A stretch of 64,000 nt of DNA, taken from contig NZ_CABFLY010000003.1 in NCBI RefSeq assembly GCF_901875305.1, positions 124,001-188,000 of the forward strand, in the 5' to 3' direction. The DNA comes from Rothia mucilaginosa. GTDB taxonomy: Bacteria; Actinomycetota; Actinomycetes; Actinomycetales; Micrococcaceae. The notes under the pieces were generated by a model that did not search any database, was not told the DNA's origin, and saw nothing but the letters and a program-made list of their open reading frames with translations. Made by a program: the position numbers and the translations under genes. Shown here one piece after another: positions 9,096 through 17,494 of the stretch (positions within the stretch are counted from its first letter, which is position 1; every line of letters begins with the position of its first letter).

Positions 9096-10940
9096 TTAGC
9101 CCAGTATCTCGGAGAGCTCGAGCCAGCGCATTTCTAGCTCGTCAATCTCGTCCTGAAGAACCTGCTGCTGCTCGCCCAGAGCGGCCAAACCGGCGTAGTC
9201 CGAGGCATCGTGCGCGCTCATCTGCTCGGAGAGCTTCTCCTGCTCTGCAGCGAGCTTGGCGAGGCGACGCTCAATCGCACCGGATTCCTTCTGTGCTGCA
9301 CGTTGCTCGGCACCGGAAACCTTCGGCTTAGTGGGGGCCTCAGTCTGCTGTGCCGAAGTCTTCTGTGTTGGGGAGGTGGTACGCGCCTGCGCGCTACCGG
9401 CAGCAGAACCGCCAGCACCGGCGGCAGAGAGCGCTAGGTATTCGTCCACACCGCCGGGCAGATGACGGAACGAACCGTCAATCACGGCGTACTGCTGATC
9501 GGTGACGCGCTCCATGAGGTAACGGTCGTGGCTGACCACCAGCAGGGTGCCGGGCCAGGTGTCCAGTAGATCCTCCATGGCTGCGAGCATGTCGGTGTCC
9601 AGGTCGTTCGAGGGCTCGTCAAGAATCAGCACGTTCGGCTCGTCCAGCAGAATCAGCATGAGCTGTAAGCGGCGCTTCTGACCGCCCGAAAGGTCCTTGA
9701 CGGGGGTAGACAGCTGCGCGCTGGTAAAACCCAGACGCTCGAGCATCTGCGAGGGGGAGAGCTCCTTGCCATCGGCAATGTAGCTACGCTTCTTGCGACC
9801 AATCACGTCGGAGACGCGGTCGTTCTCAACCTCCTTCAGCTCGTCGAGCTGCTGGGTGAGGGTCGCAATCTTCACGGTCTTACCATGCTTGACACGGCCC
9901 TCGGTAGGCTTTAGGTCGCCGGTCACCAGCGAGAGCAGGGTGGACTTACCCGCGCCGTTAACACCCAGGATACCGGTGCGCTCGCCGGGGGCGATGCGCC
10001 AGGTGACCTTCTTCAGCACGGGGCGCTTGCCGCCGGGCAGGGAGGGGTCGTCGTAGGTAACCGAGACGTTCTCGAGGTCCACCACGTCCTTGCCGAGGCG
10101 GGAGACGGCCATCTTCTTCAGCTCCACGGTGTCGCGCACGGGCGGAACATCTGCGATGAGAGCGTTGGCCGCGTCGATGCGGAACTTCGGTTTGGAGGTG
10201 CGCGCGGGGGCACCGCGACGTAGCCACGCGAGTTCCTTGCGCATCAGGTTCTGGCGCTTCGCCTCCGCGGCGGCGGCCTGACGGTCACGCTCGACGCGCT
10301 GCAGGATGTACGCCGCATAGCCGCCCTCGAAGGGCTCGACGATGTGATCGTGAACCTCCCAGGTGTCGGTGCAGATTTCGTCGAGGAACCAGCGGTCGTG
10401 GGTTACGACCATGAGGCCGCCGGCGTTCTTCGACCAGCGGGACTTCAGGTGGCCGGCGAGCCAGGTGATGGCCTCGACGTCCAGATGGTTGGTGGGTTCG
10501 TCGAGCATGAGCACATCCCACTCCTGTGCGAGTAGAGAGGCGAGAGCCACGCGGCGACGCTGGCCGCCGGAGAGAGAAGAGACCGGCGCATCCCAGGGCA
10601 GATCAGAGACTAGGCCCGAAATGACGTCGCGGATGCGGGCCTGCGACGCCCACTCGTACTCGGGGGTGTCTCCCACAATCGCGTAGCCAACCGTGTGGTC
10701 GTCGTCGAGAACATCGGACTGATCCAGGTAGCCGATGCGGGTACCGCCGCGCACGGTGACGCGGCCGGAGTCCGGTTCGAGCCGGCCGGCCAGGATCTTC
10801 ATGAGGGTGGATTTGCCGTCACCGTTGCGGCCGACAATGCCGATGCGATCGCCCTCGTTCAGGCCGACCGTGATGCCCTCGAAAATGGTTCGGGTAGGAA
10901 ACTCAAGATGCAGCGATTCGCCGCCTAGTAAATGTGCCAC
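9096..10940 (-). CDS. ABC-F family ATPase (Uup-like)
   Basis: Soluble protein with two ABC domains and no membrane part, acting on ribosomes in translation. Seen: Walker A GRNGDGKST near residue 40, signature LSGGQRRRVALA, a second Walker A GVNGAGKST, a second signature LSGGQKRRLQL, and a C-terminal charged coiled coil of about 70 residues, which is the Uup-type feature. The longest frame starts at TTG 10988, but GTG 10940 begins directly at the conserved AHLLGGESLHLEFP, so it is preferred, giving 614 residues. This gene normally lies between ispE and glmU in actinobacteria, as here. Drug resistance cannot be inferred. Confidence 0.92.
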   Translation of the reverse strand: MAHLLGGESLHLEFPTRTIFEGITVGLNEGDRIGIVGRNGDGKSTLMKILAGRLEPDSGRVTVRGGTRIGYLDQSDVLDDDHTVGYAIVGDTPEYEWASQARIRDVISGLVSDLPWDAPVSSLSGGQRRRVALASLLAQEWDVLMLDEPTNHLDVEAITWLAGHLKSRWSKNAGGLMVVTHDRWFLDEICTDTWEVHDHIVEPFEGGYAAYILQRVERDRQAAAAEAKRQNLMRKELAWLRRGAPARTSKPKFRIDAANALIADVPPVRDTVELKKMAVSRLGKDVVDLENVSVTYDDPSLPGGKRPVLKKVTWRIAPGERTGILGVNGAGKSTLLSLVTGDLKPTEGRVKHGKTVKIATLTQQLDELKEVENDRVSDVIGRKKRSYIADGKELSPSQMLERLGFTSAQLSTPVKDLSGGQKRRLQLMLILLDEPNVLILDEPSNDLDTDMLAAMEDLLDTWPGTLLVVSHDRYLMERVTDQQYAVIDGSFRHLPGGVDEYLALSAAGAGGSAAGSAQARTTSPTQKTSAQQTEAPTKPKVSGAEQRAAQKESGAIERRLAKLAAEQEKLSEQMSAHDASDYAGLAALGEQQQVLQDEIDELEMRWLELSEILG

Positions 10941-11194
10941 GCCTTCTAGGGTACAGGGTGAAGGTATTTTCAGGTGCTGGTGAGGCAATCGATAGGGGAG
11001 TGCTTGAAGGTATAGATAGGATTGCCGAAGCCCCCGTCGAAAGCCCGCGTTTGCGCCGTGCGTGGGGCGAGCTTATGGCGGATATTTGATAAACTGAGGA
11101 AAGCATTTCCTGCACGGCGCTGTTCTCTGCCCAAAATTAGGCTTGCGAATGGCGACTGCCATTAGAGGCGGTACCCGCACCGGCACGGGAATAA

Positions 11195-11265
11195 TCCGCC
11201 ATGGTGTAATGGCAGCACAGCGGCCTTTGGAGCCGTTTGTCTAGGTTCGAGTCCTAGTGGCGGAG
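11195..11265 (+). tRNA. tRNA-Gln (anticodon UUG)
   Basis: A full cloverleaf can be drawn: acceptor arms TCCGCCA and TGGCGGA pair over seven bases, D-arm with GGTGTAATGGCAG, anticodon loop CTTTGGA giving UUG, and T-arm with GGTTCGAGTCC. Discriminator base G; the CCA end is not encoded. It lies just ahead of glmU. Confidence 0.95.
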
Positions 11266-11353
11266 CGTAAGCACTCAACGGAATCGTTGAATGAGAGTCG
11301 ACGGTTCTGCCTTCACCTCTCACTCTTACAACCTCGTATAAGGAGTCTTCTCA

Positions 11354-12808
11354 GTGAATACTGAACTGGCACCCTCCGCGGTGATTGTTCTCGCCGCCGG
11401 CGCTGGCACGCGCATGAAGTCCGCAACCCCTAAGGTTATGCACGGTATTGGTGGCCGCTCCATGGTGGAGCACGCCGTTGCTGCGGCTCGCGACTTGAAC
11501 CCCGAACGCCTCGCCGTGGTGGTACGCCACCAGCGCGACAAGGTCGCTGAGCATGTGCTCGGTTTCGACCCCGACGTGACCATTGTTGATCAGGACGAAA
11601 TTCCCGGTACCGGTCGCGCTGTTGAGGTTGGCCTGAACGCCCTGGACGCACAGGCTCCTGTTTCCGGCACCGTGCTGGTGACCTACGGTGATGTGCCCCT
11701 GCTGCGCCCCGAGACTCTGCGTGAGCTTATCGCTTTCCACGAGCATGACAAGAACTCTGTCACCGTGCTGACCACCCACGTGGATGAGCCCGGTTCCTAC
11801 GGCCGTATCGTGCGTAACCAGGCTGGCGAGGTGACCGCCATTGTTGAGGCGAAGGACGCCTCCCCCGAAGAGCTCGAGATTACCGAGATTAACTCCGGTA
11901 TTTACGCTTTTGACGCTGATGTGCTACGCGAGGCCCTGCTTGAGGTGACTACCGATAACGCTCAGGGCGAGAAGTACATTACCGATGTGCTGTCCATCGC
12001 CCGTTCGAAGGGGCACCGTACCTCCGCCTTGGCCATTGAGGACCGCTGGGAGGTTGAGGGCGCTAACGACCGCGTGCAGCTGGCTCAGCTGGGCCGTATG
12101 CTCAACAACCGTATCCTCGAGGGCCACATGCGCAACGGCGTAACCATCGTTGATCCGCAGAACACGTGGATTGACGTGACTGTGCGCATCGAGAACGATG
12201 TGACTCTCCTGCCCGGTGTGCAGCTGCACGGCTCCACCACCGTTGCCACCGGCGCAACCATTGGCCCCGACACCACCCTGACCGATATGACCGTTGAGGC
12301 TGACGCTACCGTCATCCGCGCTCACGGCTTCGGCGCCGTCATTGGAGAGGGCGCAACCGTTGGTCCCTTCGCCTACCTGCGTCCTGGCACGACCTTGGGT
12401 AAGGGCTCGAAGCTTGGCACTTTCTGCGAGGCTAAGAACTCGCAGATTGGTGATGGCGCGAAGGTTCCGCACCTGTCCTATGTTGGTGATGCCACCATCG
12501 GTGAGGGTGCCAACATTGGTGCAGGTTCCATTTTTGCTAACTATAACGGCCTGGTGAAGAACCGTTCCGTTGTTGGCGCACATGCCCGCATGGGATCCGC
12601 GGGCATTTACGTTGCACCGGTCACCGTGGGTGATGGTGCATACTCTGGCGCGGGCGCGCTGATTCGTAAGGATGTTCCTGCGGGCGCCCTCGCCTATTCT
12701 GAGACTTCCCAGCGCACCATTGAGGGCTGGGTTCTGAAGAACCGTGCCGGTACCGAACCTGCTGAGGCCGCGAAGGCCGCGGGTGCGCAGGAACCGGCAG
12801 AATCCTAA
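11354..12808 (+). CDS. glmU: Bifunctional UDP-GlcNAc pyrophosphorylase / GlcN-1-P acetyltransferase GlmU
   Basis: Makes UDP-GlcNAc, the precursor of peptidoglycan and of many sugars used by the neighbouring polysaccharide genes. Seen: N-terminal nucleotidyltransferase signature VLAAGAGTRMKS near residue 14, VTYGDVPLL, an N-SGIYAF segment, and a C-terminal left-handed beta-helix with repeated IG-type hexapeptides including GEGANIGAGSIFANYNG. GTG start with AAGGAG at optimal spacing. 484 residues, usual for actinobacteria. Followed 20 bases later by prs, so the two form an operon closed by the terminator at 13826. Confidence 0.97.
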   Translation: MNTELAPSAVIVLAAGAGTRMKSATPKVMHGIGGRSMVEHAVAAARDLNPERLAVVVRHQRDKVAEHVLGFDPDVTIVDQDEIPGTGRAVEVGLNALDAQAPVSGTVLVTYGDVPLLRPETLRELIAFHEHDKNSVTVLTTHVDEPGSYGRIVRNQAGEVTAIVEAKDASPEELEITEINSGIYAFDADVLREALLEVTTDNAQGEKYITDVLSIARSKGHRTSALAIEDRWEVEGANDRVQLAQLGRMLNNRILEGHMRNGVTIVDPQNTWIDVTVRIENDVTLLPGVQLHGSTTVATGATIGPDTTLTDMTVEADATVIRAHGFGAVIGEGATVGPFAYLRPGTTLGKGSKLGTFCEAKNSQIGDGAKVPHLSYVGDATIGEGANIGAGSIFANYNGLVKNRSVVGAHARMGSAGIYVAPVTVGDGAYSGAGALIRKDVPAGALAYSETSQRTIEGWVLKNRAGTEPAEAAKAAGAQEPAES

Positions 12809-12828
12809 TCCGAGGAAAGAACAACACC

Positions 12829-13809
12829 ATGAGTAGCGAGATTACCAACCCCGGTGAGCGCAAGCTTGTAGTGGTCTCCGGTCGAGCACATCCCAAGCTC
12901 GCCGAGGAGATTGCGCAGGCCCTTGACCACGACCTGTTGCCCACCTCCGCATACACCTTCGCCAACGGCGAGACCTACGTCCGTTTTGAGGAGTCGGTAC
13001 GCGGCGCGGACGCATTCGTGATTCAGTCGCATCCGGCACCGATTAACGAGTGGCTCATGGAGCAGCTCATCATGATTGATGCGCTCAAGCGTGCCTCCGC
13101 TCGCTCCATTACCGTGGTGTCCCCGTTCTACCCCTACGCCCGTCAGGACAAGAAGCACAAGGGTCGCGAACCCATCTCGGCTCGCCTGATTTCTGACCTG
13201 TACAAGACCGCTGGTGCAGATCGCCTGATGTGCGTTGATTTGCACACTTCGCAGATTCAGGGCTTCTTTGACGGCCCGCTGGATCACCTCTTCGCAATTC
13301 CGGTGCTGGCTAAGCACATCCGCGAGCGCGTTGAGGACCTGTCGAATGTGACCGTGGTGTCCCCGGATACCGGTCGTGTGCGCGTGGCTGAGCACTGGGC
13401 TACCCTGCTGGATGGCGCGCCCCTGGCCTTCGTGCACAAGACCCGCGATATTAACGTTCCGAACCACGCAGTCTCCAAGACCGTTGTGGGTAACGTTGAG
13501 GGCCGCACCTGCGTGCTGATTGACGACATGATTGACACCGGTGGAACCATCGCCGGCGCCGTGAAGGTTCTCATGGACAAGGGTGCTAAGGAAGTTATCA
13601 TCGCGGCAACCCACCCGGTTCTCTCCGATCCTGCCGTTGAGCGTCTGTCCGAGTGCGGTGCGGTCGAGGTTGTGGTGACCAACACCCTACCCGTCCCGGA
13701 GGAGAAGCGCTTCGAGAACCTGACCGTTCTCTCCATCGCGCCCCTCATCGCCCGCGCTATTCGTGAGGTTTTCGATGGGGGTTCCGTGACCGAGATTTTC
13801 GATCACTAG
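12829..13809 (+). CDS. prs: Ribose-phosphate pyrophosphokinase Prs
   Basis: Makes PRPP from ribose 5-phosphate and ATP, for nucleotide, histidine and tryptophan synthesis and, in actinobacteria, decaprenylphosphoryl-arabinose. Seen: SGRAHPKLAEEIA at the N-terminus, DLHTSQIQGFFD metal/ribose site, and the PRPP-binding VLIDDMIDTGGT around residue 228. 326 residues, normal length. In relatives prs is followed directly by rplY and pth; here those genes lie 27.6 kb away beyond the polysaccharide locus. Confidence 0.97.
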   Translation: MSSEITNPGERKLVVVSGRAHPKLAEEIAQALDHDLLPTSAYTFANGETYVRFEESVRGADAFVIQSHPAPINEWLMEQLIMIDALKRASARSITVVSPFYPYARQDKKHKGREPISARLISDLYKTAGADRLMCVDLHTSQIQGFFDGPLDHLFAIPVLAKHIRERVEDLSNVTVVSPDTGRVRVAEHWATLLDGAPLAFVHKTRDINVPNHAVSKTVVGNVEGRTCVLIDDMIDTGGTIAGAVKVLMDKGAKEVIIAATHPVLSDPAVERLSECGAVEVVVTNTLPVPEEKRFENLTVLSIAPLIARAIREVFDGGSVTEIFDH

Positions 13810-13825
13810 GGTTTGAATAACCTAT

Positions 13826-13867
13826 AAAAATCCCCCGCTACCATCGTTGTGGTAGCGGGGGATTTTT
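13826..13867. terminator. Bidirectional terminator after prs
   Basis: Perfect 18-base arms (13826-13843 and 13850-13867) with A-run on one side and T-run on the other, between convergent prs and the phosphatase gene. Marks the left border of the polysaccharide locus. Confidence 0.93.
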
Positions 13868-13918
13868 ATGTTTCAGAGAGGAGAGCAGGCCCTCTCTGGA
13901 TTTCCGCGGTGTGAAGAT

Positions 13919-15085
13919 TTAGCGGTGTGCTCGTGCCAGCCACGGCAGGATGACGCGTAGCGATTCCTCCACCTCGTCCACGGCCGTCTTGGCGGCTTCC
14001 GGGCCGCGACGGTAGGGGTCCTCAAGCTTATCGCTATCGAGGGGCTGTGCGCCGTAGGAGTAGAGATATGAGAGCGGCTCGGCGCGGCGAGCCTCTTCTC
14101 GGATGCGGGCGGCCTGCTTGAGTAGCTTAATCTTGGAGTGATACTGGGGCCACTCGCGCACAATCCAGTCGGCGTGCACCTTTTCCGCGACCAGGATGAT
14201 GGTTGCGTTCTTGATGATTTCCTCGGTTAGCTGTCGGGAGACAAAACCTTCGGGGTTGTAACCGCGCTCAACCAGCTCGGCGGCAATGGTTTCGTAGACG
14301 CCCTGTCCGACCAGTGCGCCGGTGCCTGCGCTGGTGAAGGTCCATTTGTCCTCCAGGCCGTACTCGGCAGCCAGGTGCTTGGAAATAATCTCGCCCGATG
14401 CGCTGCGGGCAATGTTGCCGGTGCATACGAAGAGCGCCTCGAAGGGGCCGTCGGTGCTGTGCACGCCACTACGGGTAAAGGTGCCCGGGGATAGCTTGAA
14501 CAGCGGGGTGCGTTCGCGCTCACCCTGCGAAGCGTCGGCGGCTTCCTCGCGTGCGGCAGGGGTTGCCGGAGCAGAATCGTTGACGGTGTCGGCTAGAACA
14601 TCGGAGGCCACGGTGGGCGTGTGGCGCTCTTCGATGCGAATGATGGCTGGGGCAGACTTCTCGGTGGAAGGTGCATCGAGGGGGAGGATATCGGTGGCAG
14701 TACCTGAGGTTTCGGTGAGGCTCAGCGGCTGCGCATCAATGGTGACGGTGCCGTCCTCGAAGAATTCTTCGGCGCGGGAAAGCTCGGATGCCTTAGGAAG
14801 AGGTGTCTGCGCGGCTACTTCGGCGGGGGAGTGGGCCTTATACTCACCTATGACTTCGCGGAGTGAACCCGAAGGAATGATGGAGCGCTGAGCAGCCCCG
14901 CGGCGGTGTTTGCCTGCAAGGTCGGGGTTGCTCTGGATAAGGGAGCGGACCCCTTCCGCAATGGAGGGAACAGATGCCGGCGTAGTAGCCGCGGTGGTTT
15001 CGGGGGCCTTGGAGGAGTCGGTGATCTCCTCTGCGGAGCCTCGGGTGTACTTGTCCTTCAAGGACTTGATGTTGAAGATGCCCAT
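13919..15085 (-). CDS. Low-molecular-weight protein-tyrosine phosphatase with long N-terminal extension
   Basis: Predicted Wzb/PtpA-type phosphatase removing phosphate from tyrosines, probably of the kinase encoded at 36213-37700. Seen: catalytic loop CTGNIARS (C-x5-R-S) near residue 225 and the general-acid EDPYRRG motif near the C-terminus. LMW-PTPs are about 150 residues; here about 215 Ser/Thr/Ala/Glu-rich, probably disordered residues precede the domain, which is unusual. The longest frame starts at 15169; ATG 15085 (MGIFNIKSLK) has AAAAGG upstream and is preferred. No signal peptide, so cytoplasmic. It lies at the left end of the polysaccharide locus. Confidence 0.87.
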   Translation of the reverse strand: MGIFNIKSLKDKYTRGSAEEITDSSKAPETTAATTPASVPSIAEGVRSLIQSNPDLAGKHRRGAAQRSIIPSGSLREVIGEYKAHSPAEVAAQTPLPKASELSRAEEFFEDGTVTIDAQPLSLTETSGTATDILPLDAPSTEKSAPAIIRIEERHTPTVASDVLADTVNDSAPATPAAREEAADASQGERERTPLFKLSPGTFTRSGVHSTDGPFEALFVCTGNIARSASGEIISKHLAAEYGLEDKWTFTSAGTGALVGQGVYETIAAELVERGYNPEGFVSRQLTEEIIKNATIILVAEKVHADWIVREWPQYHSKIKLLKQAARIREEARRAEPLSYLYSYGAQPLDSDKLEDPYRRGPEAAKTAVDEVEESLRVILPWLARAHR

Positions 15086-15402
15086 CAAAAGCCTTTTCTC
15101 TTGACGTACCCAACGGTGAACAGGGAAGCCGGAAGTGTCGGGTGAAGTTGAACGAATAGTATCTATCATACCGAGTTCCTTGCATCGTCAACGGTTCCTT
15201 TTCCTGTGTGTGGCGAATACCCTACAAGTGTTTAGAAAGGCGATGGCATTCGTGGAAAACTTCTGTTTACAAATGACCTAAAGTACAGAAAATTCTCCAA
15301 AGCTAAAGAAAGCTTGCATGCTAGAATTATGGCTAGACTCTACTCGTCACTCCTCAAATACATGGGCCCGTCTGCAATTTGTGGCGGGTCGAGAAAGGCA
15401 TC
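15086..15402. promoter_or_regulatory. AT-rich divergent control region
   Basis: 317-base gap between the divergent phosphatase and GT2 genes. It should hold promoters for both, but no paired -35/-10 stood out. GAGAAAGG at 15391-15398 is the ribosome-binding site of the plus-strand gene. No gene seen. Confidence 0.4.
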
Positions 15403-16377
15403 ATGAACCTTCTCTCAAAACTTCGCACAGAATTGGGGCAGCTTAGCTACTCCTTTAAGAGGCGAAACACCCCTAAGCTTTGGCGGGATCAGCTCGAAGC
15501 TATCCGCATGATGAAAGTCCATAATCTTCCTGCCCCGCACCTTGTAGGGCCGCGTCGGGAGATATGGGCTGTTTCTGTCGTTAAGAACGAACTCGATATT
15601 CTTCCCTATGTGCTCAATCACCTTTTTGCACAGGGCATAGACCGAATTATTGTTGCGGACAACCTCTCGACCGATGGCACCCGCGAATACCTGCGTCAGC
15701 GAGCCAATGAGGATTCGCGACTAATCTTTGCTGAAGATAATTGCGACCGACATATTCAGTCTGAGAAGATGACCTATCTTTCGCACTTGGCTTGGCGTAG
15801 CGGTGCTCGCTGGATCATTCCTTTTGATGGTGACGAATTCTGGTACGCGGAGGATGAGAAGCTTGGTGATTTCCTGCGTAACGCACCCGATAACATGGGT
15901 ATCTACTATGCAGGATTCCACCACACTGTGCCTACCGTTGATTCGCCTGAGAACATCCTGGACACCGAATTGGTGATGGACGCTTCCTACCCCTTCCCGG
16001 GTAAGTGCGCTTTCCGCTCTCACCCCTTTGCCGTTGTAATCCCTGGTAACCACGATGTGTGCCGTCTCGGAGATGCTGACCAGCGACTTGAGATTGTTCA
16101 CCTTCAGTACCGAGGTATTGCTCAGATTGCGCGCAAGGTACGTGTGGGAACCGAGACCTCCCGTCGTACCGGTGAGGACCTAAGCTACTTCGCACCTCAC
16201 TGGGAGGCAGGTAGCAAGCTGAGTGACGCCGAAATTGCCGAGGTATGGGAGAACATTTCGCACGGCCGTCCTGATGAACGAATCAAATTCGTGGCTGAAG
16301 GCCCGATTGTGCACGGTAAGTTCCTGAAATGGAACTACTGGAATGAAGACGGGTCAGTCCCTAAGGGAGATGCCTAA
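15403..16377 (+). CDS. Glycosyltransferase family 2 protein (Glyco_tranf_2_4 type)
   Basis: GT-A type transferase, 324 residues. Seen: VSVVKNELDILPYVLNHL, VADNLSTDGT, then PFDGDEFWY, the acidic donor/metal site, near residue 145; these are typical of the PF13704-like subfamily. Start chosen at ATG 15403 with AAAGG upstream rather than 15379. Its stop overlaps the next ATG by one base, so it is translationally coupled to the acyltransferase. Related to the minus-strand protein at 19426-20397, which shares DEFWY and the VKNE motif. Sugar unknown. Confidence 0.84.
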   Translation: MNLLSKLRTELGQLSYSFKRRNTPKLWRDQLEAIRMMKVHNLPAPHLVGPRREIWAVSVVKNELDILPYVLNHLFAQGIDRIIVADNLSTDGTREYLRQRANEDSRLIFAEDNCDRHIQSEKMTYLSHLAWRSGARWIIPFDGDEFWYAEDEKLGDFLRNAPDNMGIYYAGFHHTVPTVDSPENILDTELVMDASYPFPGKCAFRSHPFAVVIPGNHDVCRLGDADQRLEIVHLQYRGIAQIARKVRVGTETSRRTGEDLSYFAPHWEAGSKLSDAEIAEVWENISHGRPDERIKFVAEGPIVHGKFLKWNYWNEDGSVPKGDA

Positions 16378-17486
16378 TGGCGGCGCCCGCACGACCCTCC
16401 TCCAGGATTATGCTAGATTCGCTGACCGCGGTGCGCGGTCCGGCGGCACTTCTTGTGTTCGGTTACCACGTTATCCACGGTACGCAGTGGGCTAACTGGA
16501 TTCCGGGCGCGCGTCTTGGTTACGTGGGCGTTTCGCTCTTCTTTATTCTTTCTGGATTCGTGCTGGCATGGTCGTACAACAGGAATGCAGGGGCAAAGAA
16601 CTTCTATCTTCGTCGCTTTGCGAGGGTGTACCCCCTGCATTTCTTTTTCTACTGCGTGGCATTGTTGGGTCTTTTGCTGGTTGGAGTGTCTAACTCTGTC
16701 GGAGACCTCAACCCGCTGAGCGCATTGCTGAATCTGGTTCTGCTGCAGGCCTGGGTGCCATCCTGGGAAGTTATTTTCTCAAATAACGCGGTGAGCTGGT
16801 CTCTCTCCTGTGAGGCGTTCTTCTACCTCATGACCCCGTTCGTGCTGAACCGTTTGGATGGTATGCGCTACCGTGTGAAAGCTGCTCTACTGGGTGGTTG
16901 GTTCCTCCTGATGGCAACGGTCTCCTACATTCTGGCCGCCCAGTCAAACTTCATGGACGTGGTGGTGTATGCCAACCCGCTTCTGCGTTCAGGCGAGTTC
17001 GCACTCGGCCTGGCTCTGGGCCTCTTTGCTCTCATGGTGCGTGATGGTTACCGCGTTCCCGTGATTCGTGGCTACCACTGTTTGGCGATGATTGCTCTGG
17101 CTCTTGGAACCATGTACGTCAGCTCGAAGTTCTATTTGCTGCAGACAACTCATGGCTTGTTGCTGGCGCCAGTCTGGGCTGTGCTGATTCTTGTGCTGGG
17201 ACTCTGGGATATCCAACGTTCTGCTGAACCCCGCGAGAAGAACGTGTTCTGGAAGATCGCGGTCATTGCCGGTGAGGCGAGCTTCGCCTTCTATCTGGTA
17301 CATGAGCTGGTACTGGCTTACGTGCGATCGATGCCTTCGGCTGCCTCCGCTCACGGTGGTATGACTGGTTTGCTGTATGTTGTAATTTCTCTTATCATCG
17401 CGAGCATTCTCGCGCTTCTGGCTCATTATTTTATTGAGCGTCCGGCTCATCAATTTATTGTGAAAAGATATTCACAGAAGGTATAG
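16377..17486 (+). CDS. Acyltransferase family 3 membrane protein
   Basis: Multi-span membrane O-acyltransferase (OafA/AT3 family) likely to acetylate the exported polymer. Seen: LDSLTAVRGPAALLVFGYH at the N-terminus, the family's invariant R and H region, then about ten hydrophobic spans, and terminal HYFIERPAH. 369 residues, typical for a stand-alone AT3 domain without the periplasmic SGNH domain. Start overlaps the upstream stop (TAATG), implying co-translation; the ABC exporter follows after eight bases. Confidence 0.88.
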   Translation: MAAPARPSSRIMLDSLTAVRGPAALLVFGYHVIHGTQWANWIPGARLGYVGVSLFFILSGFVLAWSYNRNAGAKNFYLRRFARVYPLHFFFYCVALLGLLLVGVSNSVGDLNPLSALLNLVLLQAWVPSWEVIFSNNAVSWSLSCEAFFYLMTPFVLNRLDGMRYRVKAALLGGWFLLMATVSYILAAQSNFMDVVVYANPLLRSGEFALGLALGLFALMVRDGYRVPVIRGYHCLAMIALALGTMYVSSKFYLLQTTHGLLLAPVWAVLILVLGLWDIQRSAEPREKNVFWKIAVIAGEASFAFYLVHELVLAYVRSMPSAASAHGGMTGLLYVVISLIIASILALLAHYFIERPAHQFIVKRYSQKV

Positions 17487-17494
17487 GTCTTATT

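Noticed and set aside
12805..13614. 269-codon minus-strand frame across prs
   Set aside because: Prs is conserved and complete on the plus strand; the antisense frame has no family features.
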